Part shown: positions 51,918-64,000 of the stretch, one piece after another
How positions within the stretch are numbered: position 1 is the stretch's first letter
How the letters are laid out: every line of letters starts with the position of its first letter
Source: Montifringilla adamsi
Lineage: Eukaryota; Chordata; Aves; Passeriformes; Passeridae
Direction: 5' to 3'
Assembly: GCA_017590115.1 (NCBI GenBank)
Contig: JAGGNK010008781.1
Location: 127,471-191,470 of the forward strand
Length of the DNA stretch: 64,000 nt
Notes under the pieces: model-generated
Databases searched by the model: none
The model's input: the letters and a program-made list of their open reading frames with translations, nothing else
What the model was told of the DNA's origin: nothing
Made by a program: the position numbers and the translations under genes

Positions 51918-52395
51918 GGATATCAGACACAGTGCAGTAGGATATCAAAGTGCAGTGAGGATATCAAAGCACAGTGAGGATATCAGACAGTGCAGTGAGG
52001 ATATCAAAGCACAGTGAGGATATCAGACACAGTGCAGTGAGGATATCAGACAGTGCAGTGAGGATATCAGACAGAGTGCAGCAGGATATCAGACAGTGCA
52101 GTGAGGATATCAAAGCACAGTGAGGATATCAGACAGTGCAGTGAGGATATCAGACACAGTGCAGTAGGATATCAGACAGTGCAGCAGGATATCAGACACA
52201 GTGCACTGAGGATATCAGACACAGTGTAGTGAGGATATCAGACACAGTGCAGTAGGATATCAGACAGTGCAGTGAGGATATCAGACACAGTGCAGTGAGG
52301 ATATCAGACAGTGCAGTGAGGATATCAGACACAGTGCAGTGAGGATATCAAAGCACAGTGAGGATATCAGACACAGTGCAGCAGGATATCAGACA
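51918..52395 (+). repeat. EcoRV-containing minisatellite, 22 units plus a partial
   Basis: Twenty-two tandem units each begin GGATATCA and end near CAGTGA, followed by a 12-base partial unit. Unit lengths fall into discrete classes of 19, 20, 21, 22 and 23 bases. The differences come from the middle (AAAGCACAG, GACAG or GACACAG) and from the presence of one or two bases at the junction. The short 19-base class is units 2, 3, 5, 10 and 21; units 17-20 alternate 21 and 23. Every unit contains the palindrome GATATC. The array is not coding. Confidence 0.98.
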
Positions 52396-55300
52396 AAGCC
52401 TTAGGCCTTCATTACCTGGCAGTGTTTCCTCTGTTCCTCCAGGGGAACAGGCTTGGCAACTCCTGGCTATCTCAAGATATTTATTGAGACTTAGTTTTTT
52501 CTTTTGTTTTATCCATCTCTTGCCTTCGGTAAGACAGAAGAGGAAAAGAGGCCTCTCTTAAAATGATGGATGTAGCTGTGCCTCTTATTCATGATGTTAT
52601 TACTTTTCTTATGATCTTAAATAGGATGATACCATACAAAAAAAGCCAAAGATTAGAAGAATCATTAGCTTTCATTTGTAATTATGGTTCACTAGCTGGG
52701 TCTCACACATTGTGAGAGCTGTAATTTGTAATAATGGTGTACCTATTAAGGAAGGAATGAGTCATAACTGAGGGTATCTTTTCTAAGAATTGCTTGCCTA
52801 CAAATACATGATAGAACAGTATTCCTACTGTGGCTTCCCAGCTGCTTGGCTGTGGGTATGTGCAAATCCTCTGTGCAACCTGAAGCAACAGCAGCTGGTA
52901 GTGCAATTCTTAGAAATATCCCCCAAAAATGACAGAGAAATAATGAGAAAACTTTTGAGAAAAAGGATAATGGATGTCCAGTAGTACAATCCCTCTAGCA
53001 TAATATACTAACATGTATAATATTTTTCTGGAAATTCTGCAGCTAAGATAAAATCGGGTGCTGAATCCTGAACACATCAGTGTGTGTATTCAAAGGCCTA
53101 GATAACTTTCCTTATTCTAAACATCTCTTGCTCTCTGACATTCTGCCTTCAACTTCAGCAAATCACAACCTCAGTGCCCACCTTTTATTCCTGTCTTTCT
53201 TCTAAGTATATACTTTTAGCAAAACAGATATACAATGCCATTTTGCATTTGTAACTAAGATTTTTACATCAATTTTTTGCAAGTCGGTGGTTTTTACACC
53301 AATGTTGTATATCAAATCCTAAAGCCAACAGATGCAAGGACAGCTACTTGTGGAATTAGTTTGGCAATGAAAATGACTATGCAAGGAGCCCTTACATGCC
53401 CTGCTCACTGCTGATTTACTAAATGCAGCAAACTTTAGAGCAATAAATGTCTGAGTAGCTTTTTTGCCTGATTTTCCTGAGAGTCTCAGTGTTTGGAAAC
53501 ACAACATTCTCTTAAGTAACAGGCTTAAATTATGAAGTGTGAAATTAAAAGTGAACTATGTAGTGTGAGCTCCAAAAGACAAGGTTGGCTGGTTTAGTGA
53601 CAAAGTCTGAAGAATATAAATGCTTGTTTTGCACGCAGCATGGATATAAGGAGTCTGTGGGGAAAAGGATTTGCTCATTGACTGATTCTGAATACAGTAT
53701 TTAAATCTTCTTGGATTACAGCAGTCAAATGCAGTGGTTTTTGGTGAGTGTAGTGTCCTATAGAGAATTTTGATCCCTAATCAAGTTGATGAGTGCACTA
53801 AAATGCAAATAAAGGTAATCTCATAGAAAGGTTGATTATTTCATCACACATGAAGCTGCTGATAGAGGAACACCTCTGCAACAGTTCTAGGAAAGCTTCT
53901 TTGGGAGAATGGGAAGGAGTACCACATTTAATGATAGAAAGGAAAACAAAAAAAGGGCCTAGTCATAAGATTTGGTTGCAGATCTTAAGTGATAGCTATG
54001 TTAGGAACTTCTCCCAGAACACTGCTAGCACGAGTCAGGACATTAAAATGTGTTGTTAAATACAGTAAAAATAACATGCACAACAAGAAGTCCTGGTTCA
54101 GACAGTAAAGCACACACATTACTTATGTGAAGTGCTTTCTTGTTAGGAGGTATTTTGACCTCTGCTGAAAAAGCTGCAGTAGCAAGAAAGACAACAGACT
54201 TCCTTGCTTTTTATACTTCAGCTGACTTAATTAAATTTCTTTCACTATGCATATGAAAATATGAGCAAAACCTGGAGGATTTAGCTTTCCTTAGTGCTTT
54301 TTGTAGGGGGAGGAAGAAAAGGAGGGGCCAGTTCCATTTTATTTTGGGTTTTATGAATGCAAAGTCATCTAAATGTTTGTCTGTTCCAGTATCCTTCCTG
54401 TGACAGTGACCTGTAGTGGGCATAGGAATAAAGTCTAGATACATGATGAGCTTGGGTGAGCGCTCTCTGCCAGCCCGTCAGGATTTAAAGAATTTCCAGT
54501 GCTCAGACAATTCATAAAGATACTCATCACTGAATAGTTTTAGTCCATTTTGGAAAGGGAGGCAAAATATTGTGGCTGTCAAGTTGGTTTTCTTTTGCTA
54601 CAACAAGCGAGACACTATGATATTTCTTTCACTTTCCCCTTCTCAAATTGTGAAAATAGGTTTGATTGTCATGACGACATGCAAAAATGCCCTTTTTTCC
54701 AAGTGTTACAAGTTGTTTTGAGGAAGGGCTGAAAGTTTGTGAAAAAGGTGCCTCAATTCACACTGACTTTTCTTTCCTGGAAGTTCAGAGTGTTAAAAAC
54801 ACCCACTTCTTGATGTAGGTGCAAAACACTCTCCTGGAGTGTTTTGCTCAGTCTCACAGATTTGTAGTTCTGATGTGACAAGAATTCCCAGTGCTGACTG
54901 GAAAGGGTGTCTTTGTTCCTGTTAAAATTAGTAACTCAGTGCTAGGAACATGGATCACTGTGGGCTTTTGTTTTGCTTCACTGTCAATAAAAGGTGTTCT
55001 ACAGATGCTGTTGGGAGTGCTCACAGGCAATTCCTGCATTTGTCCTAGGAATGCTGGCACACCATGTTCTCAGAAAACAGTCTGACCCTTTGTAAGCCTG
55101 GTGAGAAAATCCAATCTGTTCTTCCAAAACAAGCTCTGTCACAGTCTCTGCCAGTTCTGCTGCACCTCCTCCTGGCAGTGATTAGATCATTTGTCTCCTC
55201 TTGCTCTTGGTACAGTAGCTGCGTTCAGTCCCACAGCTCGTGTTTGAACAGAGCTGGCGGTGTAAACATGGAAGGGATGGCAGGATCCTTGTTCTGGGCT

Positions 55301-55604
55301 TTCTCCTCAGCCTTAAACATTCCTATTCCTTCATGAACTCTCAGCCTTTACAAACCTGCAGGGTACAATCAGCAGGGAGTGAAAGGCTGCGAGAAATCGT
55401 GAGCTGCATCCTGATCCTTGTCCTTTGTACATCAGAGGTGTGTGATGTCCTTTGCAGCGGGGGGGGGAGCTCCCCCTGCCCCCAAAACGCTGCGGGGCCG
55501 AGCTGGGGCTGAGCTGAGCCCGGACGAGTCTAGGCTGGAGAAGAGCAGCTGCTGCCAGGCTGTGAGCTGTCCCCGCAGGGTGTGCATGTGGCTTCCAGCT
55601 CAGC
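52396..55604. other. Non-coding sequence, nothing recognised
   Basis: No gene is supported. The stretch turns GC-rich from about 55440, with a G9 run at 55459-55467 that leads into the palindrome GGGGAGCTCCCC, before the second LTR. Confidence 0.5.
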
Positions 55605-55609
55605 CCTGC
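55605..55609. repeat. Left target-site duplication of LTR copy 2
   Basis: CCTGC, identical to 56373-56377. Confidence 0.8.
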
Positions 55610-55737
55610 TGAAATAAATGGGCAGGAGATCTTTCTCCTTTTTAATGCCTTCATTAAAGAAATTCAGCTCCGGTGCGGAGAAATCGATGGGTCGAGCCCA
55701 CGCCGCCGCTGCTCCCAGGAGTGGCACAAAGGAAGAC

Positions 55738-55880
<143 letters not shown>

Positions 55881-56316
55881 CGATGACGGTGATGCAGCTT
55901 TGTCCGCTGGTCTGCAGGCAGAGCTGGGGACTGTATCCTCACGGGAGATTCGCAGATTCCTGCTTTTTGGTCCAACACTTTGGGTCCCCTCCTTAGTGAA
56001 CATCCTTTCAGGTCAGGGTGAGAAGCAAAAAGGATCCAAGCAGGCACTGGACTACGCGCCCATCCTTAGACATCACCTAGGTCCCCTAATTCTATGTTGG
56101 CTCGCTGGTTTTAGGGGTTTTCCTGGAAAAGTGGAAGATTTGGTGCAATGCATTTCTCATCTGCATACGAGGTCTCAGGCCACCCCCATTCTCCTGGTGC
56201 TGCCGTGTCCAGGTGTCGCTCCCTGGCAGCACCAGGGCGACAGTGGCCAATCACCAACCATCGATGGGCAATTGAAGAACTCTTAACAATGAAGCTAACT
56301 TAACAGCAACCGGTCC

Positions 56317-56324
56317 AACCGGTT
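56317..56324. promoter_or_regulatory. AACCGGTT palindrome in LTR copy 2
   Basis: The same 8-base palindrome as in copy 1. Here it is preceded by a second half-match AACCGGTC at 56308-56315, 9 bases upstream. Confidence 0.35.
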
Positions 56325-56372
56325 TTAACTCTGGAACCTTAAACAAGAATAGATAACTTTTTATTCATTACA

Positions 56373-56377
56373 CCTGC
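56373..56377. repeat. Right target-site duplication of LTR copy 2
   Basis: CCTGC, identical to 55605-55609. Confidence 0.8.
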
Positions 56378-59005
56378 TAGCACAAGGATGCGTGTGGCTT
56401 GGGCTCGTACTCCCACAAATGCTTCCCTCACGCTCTGAGCTCCGGGTACAGATGGAGCCACATAAAGGACCAGGCTTGCATTTTCCAGGCTGGTACCCAC
56501 ATTTGCCAAAAGCGCTCTAGGATTGAGCAATGATTCCAATTAAGTGTCTGTTAAATCTTTAAAACTTTTATATTAAAACTTAGTATCATGCTGACTAGCT
56601 AATTTATGTTGTCGTCTGAAAATAAATCTGCTTTTTGATTTACCATGTGAATATCAGTAGCCAGCTGCTTGGAAGAGCACATACAGTTAAAAGAGCATAG
56701 CACAAAAATTGCTGAATGCTTTCTAATATCTGAGAAATTGGAAATAGACAGCAGATCTGTGAAAAATATAGAAATGCAGTGAATAAGTTATTGTAATTAA
56801 AACAAGAGCAGACAATGACCAAAGAGCAAGGTCAGCCAGGATTTATGAAATTTCCTGACTAAGGTAAGCTACAAAGAAACTTTTCTCAAAAGCAGAGCGA
56901 GCTGGAATAGCTTGAAATTGTAAGAAATTATGATGAATAAGCTGAGTGAGTGATGTAAGACAGCAGATGTTTATTTTGAATTGATATAATATGATGTATT
57001 CATCGCAACCTTCCTGAACCATAAATGTCTTGTGATGCTTTGCTAGGTGGAGCGTTTCTCTAGCTGTCTAACCTGCTAGTTTTCATCAGCTGCTCTTACA
57101 CAATGTAGGAAAAAATGGAGAAGATGGTGGAGAAGCTAACAGAATCATCAACTTCTTTAGTTTGTAAAGGCTAAACCAACATGGAAGTGGCTGTTAATTC
57201 AGAGTACGGTCCAAGAAATTGGAATCTAAAGGCTCACATATGTTGATAAATGAGAACTGTATTACAAAATTTTTAGTGGGGTTCCTAGAAGTATTCTTAT
57301 TAACTCCAAATGTTAACATACATTAAATATTTATGATACTTTTAGTGCAGAGATCCACTCTTGATTCAGGAAATGATCAGAAGCTGCATCTGTTCTGCTG
57401 GTGCTTAAAACTTAATGGGTGAGTCAGGCAGCCTACAAGTAGTTAATACTGAGACATGACTTTGTCTTTGGGGTGTAAAGTGAATGTTTCCCTCAAAAAA
57501 CCTGGGGGTAGCCAGCCTGTGGATGAGTTTGTTGAAGAGACTGTGTTTAATAGAATAAATTCTATGGATCATGGAGTGACACAAACAGTTTACAAAGTCA
57601 TTGCACAACGCTGGTGTTTTTGAAGAGCTCTGGTGGAAGCAATGGCAACTCTTGTGTTAAGCTGTGTTCCTCATTTAACTGAGATAATTATGCAAATAAC
57701 TTGCATCGCTGTTCCTTGGTGCTAAGGAAGAGCTGCAATGCATTAGAAGAGATTCTAATCATTACATCTAATTACACTGGAATGAGAATTACTGGAAATC
57801 TTCAAGTGGCAATTATTCTTTTTATTATATTTAAGGCAATCAAAGGAAGAAATGCTATGTTCATGGTTTAATACAAAAAGTCTGATGTAAGGAATATCTA
57901 AAAGCTTTGAACCTCCGGAAGCCCTAGTGCTTTTATATTTTTATCTTCCTTTTTCTCCAAACCATCTAGGACAAGCATTTCAACTTAATCAGTGGTTGTT
58001 CAAAAACCCACACCTCCACAAAGGGCTTCCATCTCGTGCTAAACTTAGATCTGTGTTTCCTCAGCTTGGCTTTACATGACTTTATGCTGGTTGTTTTTTC
58101 TGCTGTGCACAGCCCAGGTAATTGGTTGCTCTGTGTTGCTGCAGTTGTAGCCCAGAAAATGTGGATGTGGCTCTTGCAGAAGACATCCTGTCTGAAGTGA
58201 GGGCTCTGTCGGGCTGAGCATTCTGTGCACGCAGCGATGTGCAATGATTACCTGAAAAAGCCGTCTAATTATAATTAGTGCCTTTGCCAAGCATTGCTCT
58301 AAACTGTTCAAACTACTATAAAATCACGCTATAACCCAAGTTAAGTACCCCGCACACTGATGGAAAGCTATTGTGTTGGATTCTAAAGTAAAACTCTGAA
58401 AACATTAACCTGAACAGCTGAGACAGGTAAATGCTGAAGCTGAGACCCTGCACAGAACAAGCTCCCTGCATTATCAAACTTCTCAGAAGAGATCTTACGT
58501 GACAGATTTTCCCTGTCATTTCATTTTAAAGAAAGAACAATGCTTGAAGAGGTATCTGGGAGCCTCAGCTCCCGAGGAGAGACTAAGATGAATTCTAACC
58601 TGATGTTTTCCAGACTCCTCATGCATTTCAAGACGAAGGAATAGTCTGGAGGCTTTCAGAAGGCAGCATATCTAGTTCTGTTGGAAACGAAAGCTGCTCT
58701 CTACAGATGTTTTCAGCAGCCTGTTCCTGAGTGAGGGGTGGCTGAAGAACCATACTCCAGCACTGTCATAGGGAAATGGAACCTGGAACCTGCAGTTCCT
58801 CTCACGGGCCAAGACTGATGTCACAACATCCCTGAACACTTGTCAGACTATAGGTTTTTATTTTGGTTATCCTGAAAGTTCAGGGTTTTTTTTTAACTAG
58901 TTCTTTTTCCTGCTCTACCTGAGACCCTAAGAAGGAAAACTTCCCAGAGAAATTGCCCAATCTTACATCTTTGTTCCTGTCATGGTAACCCTGGTCTCAC
59001 CAAAT
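56378..59005. other. Non-coding AT-rich sequence
   Basis: No gene or repeat family is supported. About 57650-57850 is dense in TAATTA-like and ATTA words with few simple runs, a composition seen in conserved non-coding elements. Conservation cannot be judged from one sequence. Confidence 0.45.
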
Positions 59006-59036
59006 GATATATCTATCTATCTACCTATATATATAT
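59006..59036 (+). repeat. ATCT/AT microsatellite
   Basis: A short run of ATCT units passes into an alternating AT run, slightly interrupted. Confidence 0.85.
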
Positions 59037-59119
59037 AAAATTTGTTCCTGAAATTTAAGCTGGATCTACATACCCTTAAACAGTCATATCTCTAATTGCA
59101 ACACATTTCTTAAACTACT

Positions 59120-59120
<1 letters not shown>

Positions 59121-59150
<30 letters not shown>

Positions 59151-59153
59151 TTT
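59121..59153 (+). repeat. T-tract (T6 C T26)
   Basis: A 26-base uninterrupted T run after T6C. It could be a simple repeat or the tail of a minus-strand retrocopy. No gene-derived sequence or target duplication was identified next to it. Confidence 0.95.
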
Positions 59154-62100
59154 ATTATTTACTTTGTGTTCCATGTCTTTTAAGCGCTTAAGCTTTCAAA
59201 GAAAAGTTTCTTAATGAAGCACCATGTCCTATTCCCTCTTTTCTTCAACTTGTATTGGGAGATTAGTACATTCATAATGATGCTTTCCTTGGTTTTACAG
59301 CATGTATTTTCCAAGTTCACTTGTCACGTGCAAGACAGGTTTTGGTTTCTTGGTAGTATTATTATAGATATAATAATCAACTCTCTGCCTAGCCTTCTAA
59401 AGAGCCATGTATTCGGGTCCTTTGGTTTGTACTGTTTAAAATCTGGAAACACTGCTGCACCTTGTTTGAGTCCTCTCTTTCCCGTGGTTTGCCTGTTGCA
59501 GTTTGAGTTCTCTGTTCTCCTGTTCGACACTGCTTGCTTCAGTCATCCTACCAGATCAAAAAAGGAATCAGAGCACCCAGTTTCATGCTGCCATCTGCCA
59601 TTAAATTCTGTTCCCCGTGTACTTCTCATTAAATCCCCCCGGGACAGACTGATCCTAAGGCTTTTCTGGCATCTTTAAATTCAGGGGAATGGATGTATTG
59701 AGAGGCCTTACTCTGAGAACCACTGAGAAAATTAAGGGATGATAAAGGTTGCCTTATCTGTGGTTGTGAGATGACAATTTGCTCCGGGAAGGAAGACTAG
59801 CGCCATAAATCTGATTTACTCAGGCTCAGTGAGTGAACTCCGCTGTGTGGTGCTGAGACCTTGCTGTTCTTTCTCTCCTCCAGGGAGAGAACCTCTGGCC
59901 TTTCCTGTGCTTTGGGCCACTCTTTCACTCGATTGTTTCAGCGCACTGTGCCTCAAGAAACTTCACCGCATTCTTTTGTCAGATTGCCCAGCAGTTCCTC
60001 TTAATTTAGTGCTAATTTGTATGCTCTGCAGTGCTTTGTTTGTGAGATTTAGAATTCTCAGTACTTTTCTGTTAATTTCCTATGTAATAGGATTTTAATA
60101 CATAGGAAGCAAATTATCTCTTTGGAATGTTTAAAGTCCTAATCTAGCTCCCTTATTATCTAAGTACTTCCTACTGTTGATAGCTACTTTTAAAGCATTT
60201 CCTTCTTTTGTGTCTTTCACGGGAGTGTTTATTTGCATTTGGTGTCTACATTAGACCTGTTGGTGTTTGGATCTGTTACAATATACGGTATCAGTGCGTG
60301 CTTATTAGCATGAATCTTTTCAGTCTGGAAGATAAGACTGTTGCTGCATGTAAAATATGGAAATATGCAGCAGACTAGAGGTTTTACCAGCTGAGATATT
60401 TAGTCTATGAGTTTATGTCATCATGGCCACCCCTTCTGAAGCTGTAACAAGAGTTGGATTTCTTGCAATATCATTGGAAGGAAGGTGACCAAATTAAAAA
60501 AAAAAAAAATCAGTGTGAGTCTTGCTGTTACCAATATAATTTCAGCTTGATTAAAATTAGTTTTTAGTGATTTTAAACAGAAATTTGCACCGATGCAATG
60601 AACATTTTCTCCCATCCTTTCTGTCGAGTTTCTTTTCTCTCAGTCACTATCTCTCTTTCTCTCTGTACGTAACAAGAATGATGTGTCATTATAACAATTG
60701 CTGCGGCTGCTGGAATAGTTACAAAATTGTAAAAACAGCTAGGCGTGGTAGAACAGGGCTGTGCCTATATCTGAGCAGCGTGCTGCTGCTTTCTCCAGCG
60801 GGGCAGAAGTTCTTTCTGCATTGCTGAAAGAGCCAGGCAGTGGCACTGAACCCTGCTGCAGCACTGGGCAGAGAGGAGATGCCAACAGGGGAAAATACGG
60901 AGGTAAAATGTCAAAACTGGAGATGGGAATTTGTTAGCTTAAAGCACAGTACAAACATGGTGACCATTAAAGCATTGTTTCTTCATATTTAGTAGCCCAT
61001 GAAACACCTCAAATGCTTCTTAAATTGCCCTTTGTGTACTGCATAACAAAGAAATTTAAAGAAGCTGCAAACAAATGACAAACATTTTTGCGCAAAGCTC
61101 GATGTCAAGTATCTATTGATGGAGTATTTGGCTGAAACTCCTTACTTAAGCACTAAAACCCCTTTTGCCAAATCTAACATTAAAGAAGACTTTGTCCAAT
61201 AATATGTAACCATTATGTCTTTGCTGTACAGCCACGACAATGATCTTAGTGAAGGATTATGGCATAGCATTAAGCAGAGCAGAAAGCTGCTTTAAGACCA
61301 CAGTATTGACCCACCATGGTGATTTCTGGAGCAGCACAACTCATCTAACAAATGAAGGACAAATTCAGGTTATTAAGCCTAATTAAATCTACTTTAACGG
61401 GATTTAGCAGCATCTATCTAGAGGTTCCCAGTCTTGATTTTAATTTGTCTAGAGCCTGTGGCAGTACCACATAAGTCACTGGGAGGATTACTGTGCTCTT
61501 TGGTGGCCTTTGGATCAGACTGATCTGCAGACAGATGCTCATCAGTGTTACAAATGGCAGAATACATATTTCTGCAGCCACCCTTTTATCTGACAGCTGG
61601 TCCATTAACGCGTTTCTGAACCTACAAGTCTGCTCCCCAGCTAATGGCTCATAATGCAAATAGATAATTGTTGACTATTTCCTGCGAAGCAATCCCTATG
61701 CTTTTTAAAAGAGTTATTTAACTCTTTATTTTGCACTTCTGGAATACTGTTCAGAGCCCAAAAAGGAGGGTTCCGCATTTTCCCTTTATTCAGTGTTAAA
61801 TCTGAAATGGGTATTTATAATCCCCCTATTTATATCCCTTATGTTTTAGAGATAATTGTTTTTGACCTGTCTGAAATATTATGGTTGCTTTTTACTGTAT
61901 GTTAATTTCTGCTGATGTTCAGTTGGTCAAAATTTCCTTCTATTTTAAATCAGTGTGAAAATTAGGATATTCTGTTTTCTCCCTATATTGATAGCTGATA
62001 TTAAAGGAAAGCATCAAAGAGTAGAGACAGCAAAATCCTCAAGTGTTCTTGTGTCAGATGTTTTCACACGACAAAGAAACACCAAACATACTGTCTCTGG

Positions 62101-64000
62101 TGTTTTTATTGTCTGTGACATTTCCAATGCAAGTTAATCAGTTATTTCCTGTTAGAATGTGGGCCACAGACATCATTTTTTTTTGCCTAGGAAAACTGTG
62201 TTTAAAAAACACTGTAGCAATCCTTTAGAAATGGAATCACGTCGGCCACTTGGGAAGAGGAAATACAGCAGTCCTCAAAGAAGCTGGAGTCCAGCGCAGG
62301 CACAGTTCAGTTCACTCCTGCCTGACTTTGCTCTTCTGTGCAAGCTGCAGCTCTGTCCCTTGAACTTCCCTCTGCCAGGGGAGCTTCTCTGCCAGGAAGA
62401 ACTTCAGAAACGGAAATCTCATCCCTGCAGAGAGAGCTCCACACCAAGCAGTACAGCCCCTGGATTTGCTCCCACAGAGCATCAGGAGTAGAAAAACAGA
62501 AGACTCCTGGTGGTCTTTGTAATTTGCTGTTTATAAAAGCTGGAATTGAATCACTAATGAATGGAATGTGGGGTTTGAAGGTAAAAGATCCAATAGCTGC
62601 CCTAGTTTCCCTTGCTGAGAGCTTTTCCCTTTGTGTCTTGCACTGGGATGTAATTGGAAGTGTACTGTCCTGCAGAACCTGCAGAGAGGTGCATGCATGG
62701 GTGTTACCTTCTCAGAAAGGACTGTGGAGTTTTTGACAGGTTTGAGATGAAATATCAAAAAACCCCAAAAGCATCAAAATGAAGTGTTTTTACATTTTCA
62801 TATTATCCCCCCCCCTTTTTTTCTAGCACAATGTATAGAACTTAGCCCAAATTCTCTGCTAATTTTTAGTTTGCCATGTTCTCTTTATTACATTGACCAT
62901 TTCTAATATGAAAAGATACCTTTTAGAAAAAAAATTCTGGAGACACCTTGTCTTTTCAAAGGGAGCCACATTCACTATTTTCATAGCTGGACTTGAACCA
63001 GCAGCACCTCACTTACGTGTTCATGGAATATTCTGCCCAAAATGGCTTGATAATCCATAATCCTGCTATTTCCCTGATTCGAGCATCTACAGAACAAAAA
63101 ATACTAGTAACTGTTGAAGTATTTCAGCTTTTCTCTACGGGTGGGTGGGGGTTTTTTTGTGTTTTTGTTTTTTTTTTTTTTAATTTTTGTTTGTTTGTAA
63201 ACGTCCAGCACCACTTCTGAATGACAGGGCTGCAGGCACCACTCAGCTCCCTCACTGTCTCTGGGATGAATCTGAGTGTAACTCTGCACTGCTCAGTCGT
63301 GCAGCTCAGTGCAGCCCTGAGCAAAGACTTAAGCTGGGGCATAAATATTGAAGCAATTGTACAGGTGCTATGTTATTCTTTTCAGCTAAATTTCTCTTTG
63401 TAAATACCTGAGTTCTGTAAATGGAGCAGGCTCAGTAGAAGAAGCAGTGCTTTAAATTCCTCATCAATTGCACTTTTCTGGAAGACACCATGGAGACAGA
63501 GTTCTGAGACAGAACCATGTCTCAATTGAATTGAAAAAATCCTCCACTTTCCTCCTCTCTACTTCTCTGTTGAGCAACTGATCTCCCTCAAGTAGTTTCT
63601 TTCCATGTGGCTTTGGTAAATCTAACAGCCTCTTAAAAAGCTGCAGTTTACCTTGTTTGGCTTTAAGTATTATGAAATTTGAAATCTATTTTGGCTCATG
63701 CAGGAGCCACACTGGATATGTCTGGTTTATTTTTCATTACTATTTGCTGTTGCAAAGCTTGTGACTTGTGAAACATGAGGAAGGGAAGAAAAGTCATTAC
63801 TTTTTTCTTTAGTGCTGAGGAGGTGGAGGCAAAAAAGCTGCTTGTATTGTCTTGAATAACATTTGGGAGCAAAAAATTCAGTTCTGAAATTTCAGCTTGA
63901 GGAATATGTATAAAGCAGACACACGTTACCAAAAATCAGATGTAGATTTTATGAGTTAATATGATCTATGCATTTATGTTTTACCTAGCATAATTTCCCC
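59154..64000. other. Non-coding sequence with homopolymers
   Basis: No gene is supported. A 154-codon frame at 59214-59678 is rich in Phe, Leu, Cys and Ser, as T-rich non-coding DNA is, and shows no domain. Simple tracts include A14 at 60496-60509, C9T7 at 62807-62822 and a T-rich stretch at about 63150-63195. Confidence 0.5.

Noticed and set aside
59121..59153. Poly(T) as the tail of a processed pseudogene on the minus strand
   Set aside because: No gene-like sequence on the expected side, no separate polyadenylation signal at normal spacing, and no target duplication. CR1 machinery also rarely makes poly(A) retrocopies in birds.
59214..59678. 154-codon frame, longest outside the LTR and CR1-related frames
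   Set aside because: The composition is that of T-rich non-coding DNA (Phe, Leu, Cys, Ser). There is no domain, conserved motif or splice context.
62970..63010. tRNA-like T-arm on the minus strand (stem GCTGG/CCAGC around TTCAAGT, matching a B-box)
   Set aside because: No matching acceptor stem, D-arm or anticodon arm can be folded from the adjacent sequence. Probably chance.

Overview
This window looks like vertebrate nuclear DNA, most likely from a bird and probably a songbird. It is AT-rich and intron-poor in coding signal. It carries decayed CR1-type LINE fragments, including the CR1 3' end with its ATTCTGTG tail repeat, and solo endogenous-retrovirus LTRs. No prokaryotic gene organisation, operon, rRNA, tRNA or CRISPR array is visible. 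No open frame longer than 222 codons exists, and that one runs through a GAT microsatellite inside an LTR. I find no confident protein-coding gene, so the window is best read as a gene desert or one very large intron. One weak candidate for a terminal coding exon lies at 9963-10075.

Layout. 1-12 kb: mostly unique sequence with one CR1 reverse-transcriptase fragment (about 766-935), the candidate exon, and a pair of palindromes near 12.0 kb. 12-25 kb: unique sequence with a TAATTA-rich patch (16.43-16.51 kb) and a GC-rich patch (23.09-23.36 kb). 24.95-29.54 kb: a 2.2 kb block present twice in direct orientation on either side of a 117-base run of N. This is almost certainly two overlapping contig ends or haplotypes that were not merged; each copy carries the same CR1 3' end. 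29.5-39.7 kb: unique sequence. 39.7-39.9 kb: a 29-bp minisatellite. 40-47.4 kb: unique.

The right-hand part is richest in mobile elements. Two solo LTRs of one family lie at 47483-48117 and 55610-56372, each with its own 5-bp target-site duplication. A 296-bp ERVK-like solo LTR lies at 49081-49376 on the minus strand with a perfect 6-bp duplication, a TATA box and a polyadenylation signal. A second CR1 reverse-transcriptase fragment is at about 51265-51620, followed by a 22-unit EcoRV-containing minisatellite at 51918-52395. The second LTR of the pair contains a (GAT)47 expansion where its sister has only four GATs.

There are no genes working together here that the sequence can demonstrate. 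The interest lies in the history of the mobile elements, the tandem-repeat dynamics and the assembly error. I did not find a convincing undescribed system.
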